48,998 nt of DNA from Sphingopyxis sp. (GCA_030145715.1 JAIXHQ010000022.1:1-48998), one strand, 5' to 3'; shown: positions 1 to 9,117, counted from the stretch's first letter. Made by a program: numbers and translations. Notes: generated by a model not told the origin, from the sequence alone.

Positions 1-152
1 GGGCCTGCCGGTCCAGCGGCGGCGGTCACCCCACCGGTGCCGACGCTGCCGACGCGATAGCTGCCCGCCGATTCACATCCCGCAAGCGCGAAGCAGGCGG
101 CCGGAATGACGATGAGGTGAACTGGGCGGAATTCAAGGTAGGAAAAAGGCAT
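1..152 (-). CDS. Putative lipoprotein, N-terminal part only (runs off the left edge)
   Basis: An open frame begins with ATG at 152-150 and stays open to the left end of the window. Its first 24 or so residues form a hydrophobic signal ending in a lipobox, with LAGC as the last four residues, so the mature protein would be a lipid-anchored outer- or inner-membrane lipoprotein starting at Cys. The visible mature part is rich in Gly, Val and Ala (GSVGTGGVTAAAGPAG), like a flexible linker or a low-complexity stretch. A good ribosome site, AAGGGGA, lies 7 bases before the ATG. It diverges from the TonB receptor at 562 across an AT-rich spacer. The family cannot be named from this fragment. Confidence 0.6.
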   Translation of the reverse strand, partial: MPFSYLEFRPVHLIVIPAACFALAGCESAGSYRVGSVGTGGVTAAAGPAG

Positions 153-561
153 CAAACATCCCCTTCGTACATGATCTGGTCCCTGTGCCTCAGAATCACT
201 GATTAACAGAAAAGTTTCCTTGAAGCTTGTGGTTAAAACTATTGAGAACTAGATATGGACAAATAAATTGTTATAATTTATCATATTTTATGATCCCAAA
301 TATGAAAAAGTTAACCATATTTATTCTGAAACTTACTCGATCATATGTGGGCATTTTTCCATATAACGTTCCATTGCGGCACATGATTTCACTTTCATGA
401 TTTACGTTGGAAATGGGTTCCATGCTCAGTGGCTCGCTGTCGTCATTCCTACTTTTTTCTGTCATCACGTCGTCACCTTTACGCCGCTGCACCGCAATAT
501 GGCACGCCTAGTGCCCCTGCGACCCGGTGCCATTTCGGCGCGGGGCAAAGGGGAATACCAA
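153..561. promoter_or_regulatory. AT-rich divergent spacer with three dyads and a direct repeat
   Basis: This 409-base spacer separates the left-edge lipoprotein gene from the TonB receptor. From about 200 to 400 it is strikingly AT-rich compared with the rest of the window. It holds three inverted repeats: arms ATAAATT/AATTTAT at 263-269 and 275-281, TCATA/TATGA at 281-285 and 289-293, and AAATATG/CATATTT at 298-304 and 316-322. An 8-base direct repeat CATGATTT occurs at 382-389 and 396-403, a 14-base period. I read this as the control region of the receptor gene, with a long leader; the regulator is unknown. No convincing gene lies here. Confidence 0.5.
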
Positions 562-2886
562 ATGACCACTTCATTCCGGAACCGCCTGCGGGGCGGGGCC
601 GCCATGATCGCCGCGCTCGCGGCGACACCCGCCTTCGCCGAAGAAGCCGCAGTCGAAGCGGCCGATGGCGTCGATGTTCAGGAAATCGTCGTGCTTGGTC
701 GCGGTGAAGCGCGGCAGGTGCAGGAACTGCGCGCCGCCGACATTGCGCTCGAAGTGTCGGGGATCAGCCCCCTCAAGGCGATCGACAAGCTGCCCGGCGT
801 CAACTTTCAGGCTGCAGATCCCTTTGGCGCCTATGAATGGTCGGCGCGCATCTCGATCCGCGGCTTTTCGCAGAACCAGCTCGGCTTCACGCTCGACGGC
901 ATTCCGCTCGGCGACATGAATTATGGCAACCACAACGGGCTGCACATCAGCCGTGCGATCATCAGCGAAAATGTTGGCCGCATCGAAGTGGCGCAGGGCG
1001 CCGGTTCGCTTGGCGCGGCATCGACCAGCAACCTGGGCGGCACGATCGAATTTTACTCGCGCGAACCCGCCGAAAGGCTGGGGGTCGAGGCGTCGGCGAC
1101 TTATGGTAGCGCCGATACCAAGCGGGCTTTTGTCCGGCTCGACAGCGGCAACATCGGATCGGGCGGCCCGCGCCTGTCGCTGAGCTATGCTTGGCAGGAT
1201 GCCAGCAAGTGGAAGGGCAATGGCGTCCAGCGTCAGGATCAGGTCAATTTCCGCATCGTTCAGCCGGCGGGCGACGGCCAGTTCTTTGGCTTCGTCAACT
1301 ATTCGGATCGCCGCGAAAACGACTATCAGGATCTCAGCGCGGGGATGATCAATCGCCTCGGCTATCGCTGGGACAACTTCGCGAAAAATTGGGACCTCGC
1401 GGTCACGGTTTCGAAAATCTATCAGAATCAGGTCGCGCGCGCGGCCTATGACACTGGTATCGGCAATGGAACGATTCCCGCTGGCACGCCGTTCACCGCG
1501 CCCTATGCAGGGTTCGGCACGACCTTCCCCGCCCCGATCCAGAGCGTCGATGACGCCTATTATGATGCGGCCGGGCTGCGCAAGGATTGGGTTGCAGGCG
1601 CGGGTGTCGATGCTCCGCTGACCGAAAATTGGACGGTGAAAGCCACCGGCTATTACCATGGTAACAAGGGCCGCGGCATGTGGTTTACGCCCTATGTCAC
1701 GACCCCCGGCGGCGCACCGATGGCGATTCGTACCACCGAATATGACGTGGAACGTTATGGCATCGTCGCGTCCAGCAGCCTTACGTTCGGCGTCAATACG
1801 CTCGAATTCGGCATGTGGTATGAAGACAATGACTTCAATCAGGCCCGTCGTTTCTACGGCCTCGCCGACACGGGCGGCGCCCCGAGCCGCAGCAGCCTGG
1901 AATTTCCGAAAAATCCGCTGGCAACCCAGTGGGATTTCGACTTCAACACCCAGACGCTGCAATATCATGTGCAGGACACGATCGATCTTGGCCAGCTTCA
2001 GATCAACGCCGGCTGGAAGGGGCTTCGTGTCACCAACCTTGCGACGCCGATCGTCAGCGGCGGTCTCGCTTCGGGCCGGACCGAGGCGAAGGACTGGTTC
2101 ATGCCGCAGGCGGGCCTGCTCTATCGCCTGACCGACGACAAGGAACTGTTCGCTAGCTACACGCAGAATATGCGTGCGTTCGAAAGCTCGGCGACGGGCG
2201 GACCGTTCGCCACGACACAGGTGGGCTTTAACGCGCTCAATCTGAAACCCGAAACATCGACTACCTATGAATTGGGCTTCCGCACCAAATCGTCGCGCTT
2301 CCAGGGCGTGGTCGCGGGCTATTATGTCGACTTCAAGGACCGCATCATTGCCTTTGCCAATGGATCGGGCATTCAGGGCAACCCGGCGATCCTGCAGAAT
2401 GTCGGCGATGTCCGGTCGTGGGGCGTCGAGGCGGCGGGGACGTTCCGCGTCACTCCCGATCTCTCGCTTTTCGCGTCCTACGCCTATAATGACTCCCAAT
2501 ATCAGGACAATGTCGTGAACGCCGCCGGAACGGTTGTCGCGGCGACGGCGGGCAAAACAGTGGTCAACTCGCCGCGTCACCTGGCCAAGGGCGAGATCAC
2601 GTGGGACAATGGCGATTTCTTCGCGCGCCTGGGCGCAAACTACACGTCGAAACGCTATTATTCCTATGAAAATGACGTAAATGTCGGCGGCTTCGTGATC
2701 TTTGATGCCAGCGTCGGATTCCGTTTCAACGATCGGATTTCGATCCAGGCGAATGCGACGAACCTGTTCGACCGCGATTATGTGTCGACGATCGGCACGA
2801 ACGGCTTTGCCAACCGCGGCGACAGCCAGACGTTGCTGATCGGCGCGCCTCAGCAATTTTTCGTGACGCTGAAGGCCGGTTTCTAA
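562..2886 (+). CDS. TonB-dependent outer-membrane receptor
   Basis: A 774-residue outer-membrane transporter that would take up a bound ligand using TonB energy. The ATG at 562 is chosen because it opens a clear signal peptide (ending near TPAFA) and follows AAAGGGG; the frame is open further upstream but without a signal. Residues 1-26 are the signal, then a TonB-box-like EIVVLGRG near residue 43, a plug domain with RISIRGFSQNQ and GRIEVAQGAGS, and a 22-strand-type barrel ending in KAGF with a terminal Phe, as usual for outer-membrane barrels. The substrate is not evident; there is no sigma/anti-sigma pair and no transporter beside it. It is monocistronic: a strong terminator follows at once. 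Confidence 0.92.
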   Translation: MTTSFRNRLRGGAAMIAALAATPAFAEEAAVEAADGVDVQEIVVLGRGEARQVQELRAADIALEVSGISPLKAIDKLPGVNFQAADPFGAYEWSARISIRGFSQNQLGFTLDGIPLGDMNYGNHNGLHISRAIISENVGRIEVAQGAGSLGAASTSNLGGTIEFYSREPAERLGVEASATYGSADTKRAFVRLDSGNIGSGGPRLSLSYAWQDASKWKGNGVQRQDQVNFRIVQPAGDGQFFGFVNYSDRRENDYQDLSAGMINRLGYRWDNFAKNWDLAVTVSKIYQNQVARAAYDTGIGNGTIPAGTPFTAPYAGFGTTFPAPIQSVDDAYYDAAGLRKDWVAGAGVDAPLTENWTVKATGYYHGNKGRGMWFTPYVTTPGGAPMAIRTTEYDVERYGIVASSSLTFGVNTLEFGMWYEDNDFNQARRFYGLADTGGAPSRSSLEFPKNPLATQWDFDFNTQTLQYHVQDTIDLGQLQINAGWKGLRVTNLATPIVSGGLASGRTEAKDWFMPQAGLLYRLTDDKELFASYTQNMRAFESSATGGPFATTQVGFNALNLKPETSTTYELGFRTKSSRFQGVVAGYYVDFKDRIIAFANGSGIQGNPAILQNVGDVRSWGVEAAGTFRVTPDLSLFASYAYNDSQYQDNVVNAAGTVVAATAGKTVVNSPRHLAKGEITWDNGDFFARLGANYTSKRYYSYENDVNVGGFVIFDASVGFRFNDRISIQANATNLFDRDYVSTIGTNGFANRGDSQTLLIGAPQQFFVTLKAGF

Positions 2887-2910
2887 GGCACGGCTTCTCA
2901 AAGATTGACG

Positions 2911-2951
2911 ATGATGGCGCGGTCCAGCTAGGGCCGCGCCATCATTTTTTT
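2911..2951 (+). terminator. Rho-independent terminator of the TonB receptor gene
   Basis: Arms ATGATGGCGCGG (2911-2922) and CCGCGCCATCAT (2934-2945) pair perfectly over 12 bases with an 11-base loop, followed by a run of T at 2945-2951. It lies 25 bases after the receptor stop codon and ends only 14 bases before the next start. Confidence 0.9.
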
Positions 2952-2964
2952 GGGAAATTCATCC

Positions 2965-3243
2965 ATGACCGACACGCCCCCCGACCATCTGTCGACCAAT
3001 CCGCGCTCGCCCCATTTCAATATGGAGGTGCTTCAGCGCGGCATCGGAATCCGTTTCAAGGGCAAGGAGCGCACGGACGTCGAGGAATATTCGATTTCGG
3101 AAGGCTGGATCCGCGTCGCAGCGGGAAAATCGAAGGACCGTTTCGGACAGGCGATGACGATCAAGCTGTCGGGTGAGGTCGAAGCCTGGTTCGAAGATAC
3201 GGCGGGCGACACTGGCGACACCGACACTTCGTCGGGCGACTGA
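2965..3243 (+). CDS. DUF3297 family protein
   Basis: A 92-residue soluble protein that I recognise as the DUF3297 family from the conserved opening (NPRSPHF, GIGIRFKGKER, VEEYSISEGWIR) and the phrase GKSKDRFGQAMTIKL. The family is widespread in proteobacteria and its function is unknown. No signal peptide or membrane segment is present. The C-terminus is a short acidic Asp/Thr/Gly/Ser tail (about residues 78-92) that looks disordered. The ATG at 2965 is preceded only by a weak GGGA. It lies right behind the terminator of the receptor gene, so it must either have its own promoter inside or before the hairpin or depend on read-through. Confidence 0.85.
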   Translation: MTDTPPDHLSTNPRSPHFNMEVLQRGIGIRFKGKERTDVEEYSISEGWIRVAAGKSKDRFGQAMTIKLSGEVEAWFEDTAGDTGDTDTSSGD

Positions 3244-3251
3244 TGTTTCGT

Positions 3252-3273
3252 CCCCTGTCACCATTGACGGGGG
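3252..3273 (+). terminator. Possible terminator hairpin after the DUF3297 gene
   Basis: CCCC-T-GTCA (3252-3260) pairs with TGAC-GGGG (3265-3272) around the loop CCAT, with one bulged T. It starts 9 bases after the stop codon. Only three T follow (CGTTT), so termination would be weak. The rest of the convergent spacer to 3372 holds nothing I recognise. Confidence 0.35.
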
Positions 3274-3372
3274 CGTTTCCCTATCGGCGTATCTGGCGGA
3301 GGGGAGCGGAGGCGAAGCTAGCCCGCCATCACTCGCTATTCGGGACGGCGGGTCGGCGGACGATGTCGGACG

Positions 3373-3954
3373 TTACTGACCCAGTGAAGCGGCGACGGCG
3401 TCCAGGCCGTTGCCGGGTTTCCATTCATTCTCGGCCCAGACCGGCGCTTTGAAACTGGGGGCCTTGTTCGGCGCGCTCTCGGCGTCGGAATAGATAAAGC
3501 CCTGCACCGGGCTGGCGCGCAGGCCGAGCTGACCGATGGGGGCATACCATACCCGCACCATGCTCCAGTCGCCGGCGTCGCTGACATCGACGACGCGGGC
3601 GTTGCGCTCGATCTGGCCGCGGCGACCGTTGATCGGCGACCAATTGGCATGGTCGACCAGGATTTCGCGATCGCTGACGATCTTTTTCACCACGGCGACA
3701 TGACCCATAGGCATGCTGCTGGTTCCCGCAAACGCCATCACCGCGCCCTGGCGCGGTTCGTTTCCGCGCTGATAGGTGCCCGCGGCCTGTGCCCACCATG
3801 TCCGGGCATTGCCACGAATGTCGACGCCCGATTCAGCGCGGGCAAAAGGAACGCACTGCAGGTAATCAGCGGCGACGGCGGGGGCGGCGGCGAACAGCCC
3901 GACGATCATCATCGCGGACGCCACGGCGGCGGTCAAATGGCGACGAATAAGCAT
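3373..3954 (-). CDS. Secreted CHAP-domain amidase/peptidase
   Basis: A 193-residue exported protein with a CHAP (cysteine, histidine-dependent amidohydrolase/peptidase) domain, the fold used by many peptidoglycan hydrolases. The ATG at 3954 opens a signal peptide (RR then a hydrophobic stretch, cleavage near AAA at 26-29). The catalytic Cys is C34 in YLQCVPFAR, the His is H85 in MGHVAVV, and N104 in DHANW fits the third polar position. The domain fills about residues 30-135; the rest, ending KPGNGLDAVAASLGQ, is an unassigned tail. It probably acts in the periplasm on cell-wall peptide bonds. An upstream in-frame start would spoil the signal. It is downstream of, and in line with, the GGDEF-EAL gene but 164 bases apart. 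Confidence 0.82.
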   Translation of the reverse strand: MLIRRHLTAAVASAMMIVGLFAAAPAVAADYLQCVPFARAESGVDIRGNARTWWAQAAGTYQRGNEPRQGAVMAFAGTSSMPMGHVAVVKKIVSDREILVDHANWSPINGRRGQIERNARVVDVSDAGDWSMVRVWYAPIGQLGLRASPVQGFIYSDAESAPNKAPSFKAPVWAENEWKPGNGLDAVAASLGQ

Positions 3955-4118
3955 GAAATGCGACCCCCGATGGCTTGTCTTCAAGCGTTGCAGGGTCTTT
4001 GCCACGACTCGCTGTGTCCACCATGTGTCAATCGACGAGCCGCGCCGTCGATGCGGTGGGCCGGGGAACCTTTTGTTAAGCCGTTCAGTTCGTCGTGCGT
4101 CGGCGTCGGATCATCGCG

Positions 4119-6473
4119 TCAGGCGGCGGCGGTGGCCATGTCATCGGGCCGACGGAACAGCGTGAGTACGTCGCTGGCGGGCATCGGACGGCCATAATAA
4201 TAGCCCTGAATATTGCTGCATCCCATCGCGCGAATCGTATCGACCTCGACCTCGGTTTCCGCGCCTTCGGCGGTTGTCGACATCCCCAGGCTGTCGGCGA
4301 GCGCAACGACCGCGCGGATGATGGCGATCGATTCGATGCTGCCTTTGGCGGCGCCGACTACAAAGCTGCGATCGACCTTGATCGTCGAAAACTGTGTCTT
4401 GCGCAGATAGCCCAGCGAGGAATAGCCGGTGCCAAAATCGTCGAGCGACAGCCGGATGCCGAGGCCGATCAACTGGTCGAGGAGCTGCGCCGCCCCGCCG
4501 CCGTCGCGCAGGAACACGCTTTCGGTAACCTCGATTTCCAGACGTTGCGGCGGCAGCCCGCTTTGCGCCAGCGCCGACACGACGACCGAGGCAAAGCTGG
4601 GATCGGTAAGCTGGTCCGCCGACACGTTGATCGCGACCTTCAGGTTCGACGGCCATTTCATCGCTTCGCGGCAGGCAGTGCGCAACACCCATTCGCCGAT
4701 CGGAGAGATCAGTCGCGCGTCCTCTGCCAGCGGAATGAAGCGGCCGGGCGACACATTGCCCAGCTTCTGGTTTTTCCAGCGGATCAGGGCTTCGAAACCG
4801 TTGAGCGTGCCGTCGGCGGCGGTTACCACCGGCTGGTAATAAAGTTCGAATTCGCCGCGTTCCAACGCCCCGCGCAATTCCTGTTCCATCACGCGCCGTT
4901 CCTCGGCCTGCGTGTGGAGCGAGGCGACATAGGCGGCAACGACATTGCCGCCCTTGTCCTTGGATTTATAGAGCGCGAGGTCCGCGTTGCGGGTCAGCGT
5001 CTCGACGGTTGCGCCGTCCTGCGGCCCGATTGCAAAGCCCACGCTGGCACCGACGAACAATTGATGATTATCGACGACATAGGGGCGGCTGATCGTCGCG
5101 ATCAGGCGCTTGGACAGGTCTTCGGCAGCGTCCGCCGACGGGACATTGTGCAGCACGACCGCAAATTCATCGCCGCCCAGACGGCCGCAGGTCATGCCGC
5201 GCTCCATCAATCCTTTCAGCCGCGCCGCGACCTGCGCGAGCAATTTGTCGCCGACCGGGTGACCCAGCGTGTCGTTCACCGCCTTGAAACGGTCGAGGTC
5301 GATCATCAACAACGCGCAGCGCGATTTCGCTTCCAGAGCGTGATTCAGCGCGCGCGCCAGGTCTTCGTTCAGGCTCAGGCGATTGGGCAGCCCGGTGAGA
5401 TTGTCGAAACGTGCCATCTTGGCGATCTGTTCGGCGGTCGCGCGCTTTTCGGTGACATCCGATCCGACACCGCGAAAGCCAAGGAACTTGCCGTTTTCAT
5501 CGAGACGCGGCGAGGCTGACAATTCCCACCAGCGCGGTGCGCCGTCGATCGTCACCGGAACGATCAGGTTGGAAAAGCTTTCGCGCCGCTTCATCCGTTC
5601 GGCCATGTCGTGCAGGCTTTTGGGAAAGAGGCCGGTTTCCCACGCATCGCCGGACAAGGCCTGAAGCAGCGGCACGCCTTCCAACGCCTCGGCCGTCCCG
5701 CCAAGCGCATAGGAAAGCCGCGGCGACACGTGAACCAGACGCCGGCTGTTATCGGTCTGCCACAGCCAGTCGGCAGAGGTTTCCTCAAACTCGCGCAGTA
5801 ACAGGCTGACCGTTTCGGTCTTTTCGTGCAGCACCTCTTCGCCTTGGCGAAATCGGATATGGCTTTGCGCAAAGCGGACGCAAAAGGTGGAGAGCAGCAG
5901 CCCCGTCACCAACGCGACCCCGGCGAGCTGCGGTGCGTCGGCACGGATCAGCGCGGCGGCGGCGGACAGACTGACCGGCACGATGAACAGCGCGCACACC
6001 AAGGGTACGCTGTGCGCGACGACCGCAAGCGCGACCATCATCAGCACCGCGATCATCCACATCGACAGGACGTGGTCGAACGACGGGGTCAACCCTTGCA
6101 GCCAAAAGGGCGATCCCCACAAAAGCGCCGAATAGAGGGCGTGGCGACAGCATATCCTATATTCGGATACGCCCGACAATTTGGGGTCGCCAAGCGGCAG
6201 GCCGCGAAACTGGTTGTACGCCCACAGGCCGAAAATTACACCGCCGGCAAGCCAGCCGCCGACGATCGGCAACGGGACGCTGAGCATCATCGTGAATGCT
6301 GCGACCAGCATCATGCCGATGCCCATGAACAGGCGCAGCGACCCGCGACCGCGCAGCGGCGCGAGCTGGATCTGGCGCAGATTGCCGACGTCCTGATTTC
6401 GCGGTCCCAGTCCCAACAGGGTCCGCGCAGGAATCACTTCGGCATCGATCGGGTCGGTCAACAGGCTTTTCAC
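4119..6473 (-). CDS. Membrane-bound PAS-GGDEF-EAL cyclic-di-GMP enzyme
   Basis: A 784-residue inner-membrane protein of cyclic-di-GMP signalling. Residues about 48-220 hold roughly six membrane helices forming an N-terminal sensor. A PAS domain follows (about 240-350, with DWLWQTD and FRGVGSDVTEKR), then a GGDEF domain with an intact GGDEF motif at 433-437 and an EAL domain with EAL at 561-563. The EAL side keeps DDFGTGYSSL, KVDRSFV and GYYYGRP, and the loop AEGAET instead of the more usual AEGVET. Both active sites therefore look intact, so it may make, degrade or switch between both activities; the net direction cannot be read from sequence. The start is GTG at 6473 with a weak ribosome site. 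It is not in an obvious operon. Confidence 0.93.
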   Translation of the reverse strand: MKSLLTDPIDAEVIPARTLLGLGPRNQDVGNLRQIQLAPLRGRGSLRLFMGIGMMLVAAFTMMLSVPLPIVGGWLAGGVIFGLWAYNQFRGLPLGDPKLSGVSEYRICCRHALYSALLWGSPFWLQGLTPSFDHVLSMWMIAVLMMVALAVVAHSVPLVCALFIVPVSLSAAAALIRADAPQLAGVALVTGLLLSTFCVRFAQSHIRFRQGEEVLHEKTETVSLLLREFEETSADWLWQTDNSRRLVHVSPRLSYALGGTAEALEGVPLLQALSGDAWETGLFPKSLHDMAERMKRRESFSNLIVPVTIDGAPRWWELSASPRLDENGKFLGFRGVGSDVTEKRATAEQIAKMARFDNLTGLPNRLSLNEDLARALNHALEAKSRCALLMIDLDRFKAVNDTLGHPVGDKLLAQVAARLKGLMERGMTCGRLGGDEFAVVLHNVPSADAAEDLSKRLIATISRPYVVDNHQLFVGASVGFAIGPQDGATVETLTRNADLALYKSKDKGGNVVAAYVASLHTQAEERRVMEQELRGALERGEFELYYQPVVTAADGTLNGFEALIRWKNQKLGNVSPGRFIPLAEDARLISPIGEWVLRTACREAMKWPSNLKVAINVSADQLTDPSFASVVVSALAQSGLPPQRLEIEVTESVFLRDGGGAAQLLDQLIGLGIRLSLDDFGTGYSSLGYLRKTQFSTIKVDRSFVVGAAKGSIESIAIIRAVVALADSLGMSTTAEGAETEVEVDTIRAMGCSNIQGYYYGRPMPASDVLTLFRRPDDMATAAA

Positions 6474-6578
6474 CCGACCCGCTTAGCGAATGTGGGTTAC
6501 CCGAAGGTAACCATCGGCCAACCGGTCATCGCATTTCTGTCCCTCGTCGGGATAAAAGTGACCGCGAAAGTCAGCCTA

Positions 6579-8393
6579 TCACGCCGCGATCGCAAAAGGC
6601 TGAATTTCCCCGGCCAGATATTGCGCGCGGGCCTTTGACCGGCTGAGCTTGCCCGAACTGGTGCGGGGCAATGTGCGCGGCGGGATCAGCTCGATCAGGC
6701 AATTCATGCCCGTGATCGCACGAACGCGCTCCCGAATCGTCTCGCGCAGCGCAAGCCGTTCTGCTTCGTCGCTCGTGCGGCACTGGACGAGCACCGCGGG
6801 CGTTTCCTCGCCGCCCGGCGCGGTGATCGCAAAGGCAGCGATGTCGCCAGATTTGAAGCCGGGAAGCTGCTCGACCGCCCACTCGATATCCTGGGGCCAG
6901 TGATTCTTGCCGTTGATGATAATCATCTCCTTGGCGCGGCCCACGATATAAATATAACCGTCTGATAAATAACCCATATCTCCGGTATCGAGCCAGCCGT
7001 CCTTCATGCAGGCGGCGGTCGATTCGGGGTCACGGAAATATCCGGTCATCAACGAAGGGCCGGTGCACCACACTTTGCCGACGGTCTGGTCGGGCAGGGC
7101 GTTTCCGGCCTCGTCGCGGACCTCGATCACCATGTCGCGCGCAGCCCGGCCGCAATTGACGATGGCGCGATAGCGGGTCGGCCGACCGGCGTCGTTCGAC
7201 GCGCCCGACAATTCGGTTTCCTCGACCAATTCGACGACGATGCCTTCGCCCGGCGGCATGATGCTGACCGCCAGCGTCGCTTCGGCAAGGCCATAGCTCG
7301 GCAGGAATGCGCTCGCCTTGAAACCTGCGTCGGCAAAGGCATCGACAAAGCTTTGCATGACGTCGGGGCGGATCATGTCGGCACCGTTGCCCGCGACGCG
7401 CCAGCGCGACAGGTCGAAACGGTCGGCAACATGGGTTTGGCTCGATACGCGGCGCGCACAGATGTCATAGCCGAAGGTCGGCGAATAGCTGAGCGTCGTG
7501 CCTTCGTTGCGGCTGATAAGGTCGAGCCAGGCGAGCGGGCGGCGGGCAAAATCCTCGGTCTTCAGATAGTCGACCGATACCTGGTTCGCGACCGGCGAGA
7601 GCAAGCAGCCGACAAGGCCCATGTCGTGATACCAGGGCAGCCAGGAAATGCAGCGGTCGCTGTCCTGAAGCTCCATCCCGTGGCTGTGCGCGGCCAGATT
7701 GTTAAGCAGCGCGGCGTGGGTGACGGCGACGCCGTGCGGAAAGCGCGTCGAACCGCTGCTATATTGAAGATAGCAAGTTTCGTCCGATTTCTGCTGGGGG
7801 AGCGCGGCGATGGGCGCGGGCGCCTTTTCGAACTCGCTCCAGTCGACGGGCTTCACCCCTTCCTTCTCGGCCGCTTCGACTGCCATCGCGCCGATTTCGG
7901 GCGGGAAGAACAGCATCGTGGGGTCGCAACTCGACAATTGGACGACAAGCTGGCCGACATAGGAATCGCGCCCGCCGAAACTGGTCGGCAAGGGCAGGGG
8001 AACCGGCCAGGCGCCGGCATAGATGGTGCCAAAGAACAGCGCGGCAAATTCGGCGCCGGTTTCCGCGATCAGTGCGATGCGGTCGCCCGGCTTCACGCCC
8101 GCGGCGATCAGGCGATAAGCGGTCGCCAGCGCGTCAGCCTTGAGTTCGCTATAGGGATAAGGACGGATCAGCTTGCCGCGCGGATCATGGAAATTCAGCC
8201 CGCGCGAACCGGCGGCGGCATAATCTAGCGCCTCGCCGACGGTGGCGAAGTCCGAAAAGCGGCGTGGCTGGGCGCAGAGGGTCGGCGTCGAGGTCAGCGC
8301 GTCGGCCGCATTGGCGATGGTATCGGTCATAGGGGGTGCGACATCCCGCAATAAGGGCTGCGCGGCAACAAGCATGTCATCTTTTTGTGCCAT
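6579..8393 (-). CDS. Fatty-acyl-AMP ligase (FAAL-type acyl-adenylating enzyme)
   Basis: A 604-residue member of the ANL adenylating superfamily. FAALs activate fatty acids with ATP to acyl-AMP and usually pass them to an acyl-carrier protein rather than CoA. Diagnostic stretches are the ATP loop QYSSGSTRFPHGV, SWLPWYHDMGLVG, PSYGLAEATLAVS (all typical of FAALs), DTGDMGYLSDGYIYIVGR and the C-terminal hinge and Lys region ending TSSGKLSRSKAR. No carrier-protein domain is fused. The start at 8393 (MAQKDD) leaves a 99-base divergent spacer to recX; another possible start is the ATG at 8330. No polyketide synthase, carrier protein or acyltransferase lies nearby, so the acceptor is unknown. Confidence 0.88.
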   Translation of the reverse strand: MAQKDDMLVAAQPLLRDVAPPMTDTIANAADALTSTPTLCAQPRRFSDFATVGEALDYAAAGSRGLNFHDPRGKLIRPYPYSELKADALATAYRLIAAGVKPGDRIALIAETGAEFAALFFGTIYAGAWPVPLPLPTSFGGRDSYVGQLVVQLSSCDPTMLFFPPEIGAMAVEAAEKEGVKPVDWSEFEKAPAPIAALPQQKSDETCYLQYSSGSTRFPHGVAVTHAALLNNLAAHSHGMELQDSDRCISWLPWYHDMGLVGCLLSPVANQVSVDYLKTEDFARRPLAWLDLISRNEGTTLSYSPTFGYDICARRVSSQTHVADRFDLSRWRVAGNGADMIRPDVMQSFVDAFADAGFKASAFLPSYGLAEATLAVSIMPPGEGIVVELVEETELSGASNDAGRPTRYRAIVNCGRAARDMVIEVRDEAGNALPDQTVGKVWCTGPSLMTGYFRDPESTAACMKDGWLDTGDMGYLSDGYIYIVGRAKEMIIINGKNHWPQDIEWAVEQLPGFKSGDIAAFAITAPGGEETPAVLVQCRTSDEAERLALRETIRERVRAITGMNCLIELIPPRTLPRTSSGKLSRSKARAQYLAGEIQPFAIAA

Positions 8394-8492
8394 GGTTTCC
8401 GTGCGCGAACCCTGTGTTGTTAGAACAATCGCCCATTTCGGGGCTTTATAGCCCGATATGGCGGTGTTGATCGTTCTCAATCGGGCCCGACT

Positions 8493-9083
8493 ATGGCACA
8501 AACATGGCATATGGCCAATCGCCGCGCATCATCCGATCGTTTCAAAAGACCGCTTGGCGCGGCGAAGCTCGACGAGTTGGCCCTCGCTTACGTGGCGCGC
8601 TTTGCGACGAGCCGTGCCAAGCTGACACGCTATCTGAGCCGAAAAGTCCGCGAATCCGAATGGGTGGACGATAGGGACGCCATGGAGGCGTGCGAAGCGG
8701 TCGCGGACCGGATGGAGAGGCTGCAATTTCTGGACGACCGCCAATATGCCGCGATGCGCGCCGGCGCGATGACGCGGCGCGGGCTGGGCGTACGCCGCGT
8801 CAGGGCGCAGCTTCACGTCGATGGTATCGCCTTCGACGACAGTGCGGAAGCGATCGAGGCGGCGGGGCGCGAAGCGGTGGCGGCGGCGGTCGGCTTTGCG
8901 CGGCGGCGACGGTTCGGGCCGTTCGCGGTACGGGCGATCGACGATCCGAAACAGCGTGAACGACAGGTCGCCGCTTTTGCACGGGCCGGCCACAGCCTGG
9001 CCATGGCGCACCGCATCCTCGCCATTCTGCCGGACGACACGGCAGCGTTGGCGGCGCTGGACGAGGAAGCGGGGGTGGATTAG
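8493..9083 (+). CDS. recX: Regulatory protein RecX
   Basis: A 196-residue RecX-family protein; RecX binds RecA filaments and restrains their recombinase and co-protease activity. The small helical three-helix repeats show as a first block (ALAYVARFATSRAKLTRYL) and a second (VADRMERLQFLDDRQYAA, then RRGLGVRRVRAQLHVDGI), followed by a third near the C-terminus (RQVAAFARAGHSLAMAHRIL). The N-terminus is basic. Starts at 8493 and 8511 are both possible; neither has a clear ribosome site. recA is not in the window. The next gene starts 34 bases downstream, so recX probably leads a plus-strand run. Confidence 0.85.
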   Translation: MAQTWHMANRRASSDRFKRPLGAAKLDELALAYVARFATSRAKLTRYLSRKVRESEWVDDRDAMEACEAVADRMERLQFLDDRQYAAMRAGAMTRRGLGVRRVRAQLHVDGIAFDDSAEAIEAAGREAVAAAVGFARRRRFGPFAVRAIDDPKQRERQVAAFARAGHSLAMAHRILAILPDDTAALAALDEEAGVD

Positions 9084-9117
9084 GTCCGGCGGATCATCTT
9101 TGGGACAGGATTTGCCG

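Noticed and set aside
271..492. 73-residue minus-strand open frame in the AT-rich spacer
   Set aside because: No ribosome site, no recognisable protein pattern, and it lies across the control region of the TonB receptor; chance opening is more likely.
571..2901. 776-residue minus-strand open frame antisense to the first TonB receptor
   Set aside because: High-GC codon bias opens the antisense frame; the product is Arg/Ile/Val-rich with no domain, while the plus strand encodes a complete receptor.
4095..5519. Long plus-strand open frame antisense to the GGDEF-EAL gene
   Set aside because: Mirror frame of a real gene; no start signal and no family pattern.
8394..8492. Possible LexA box between the FAAL gene and recX
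   Set aside because: Two GAAC words occur but with 12 bases between them, not 7.
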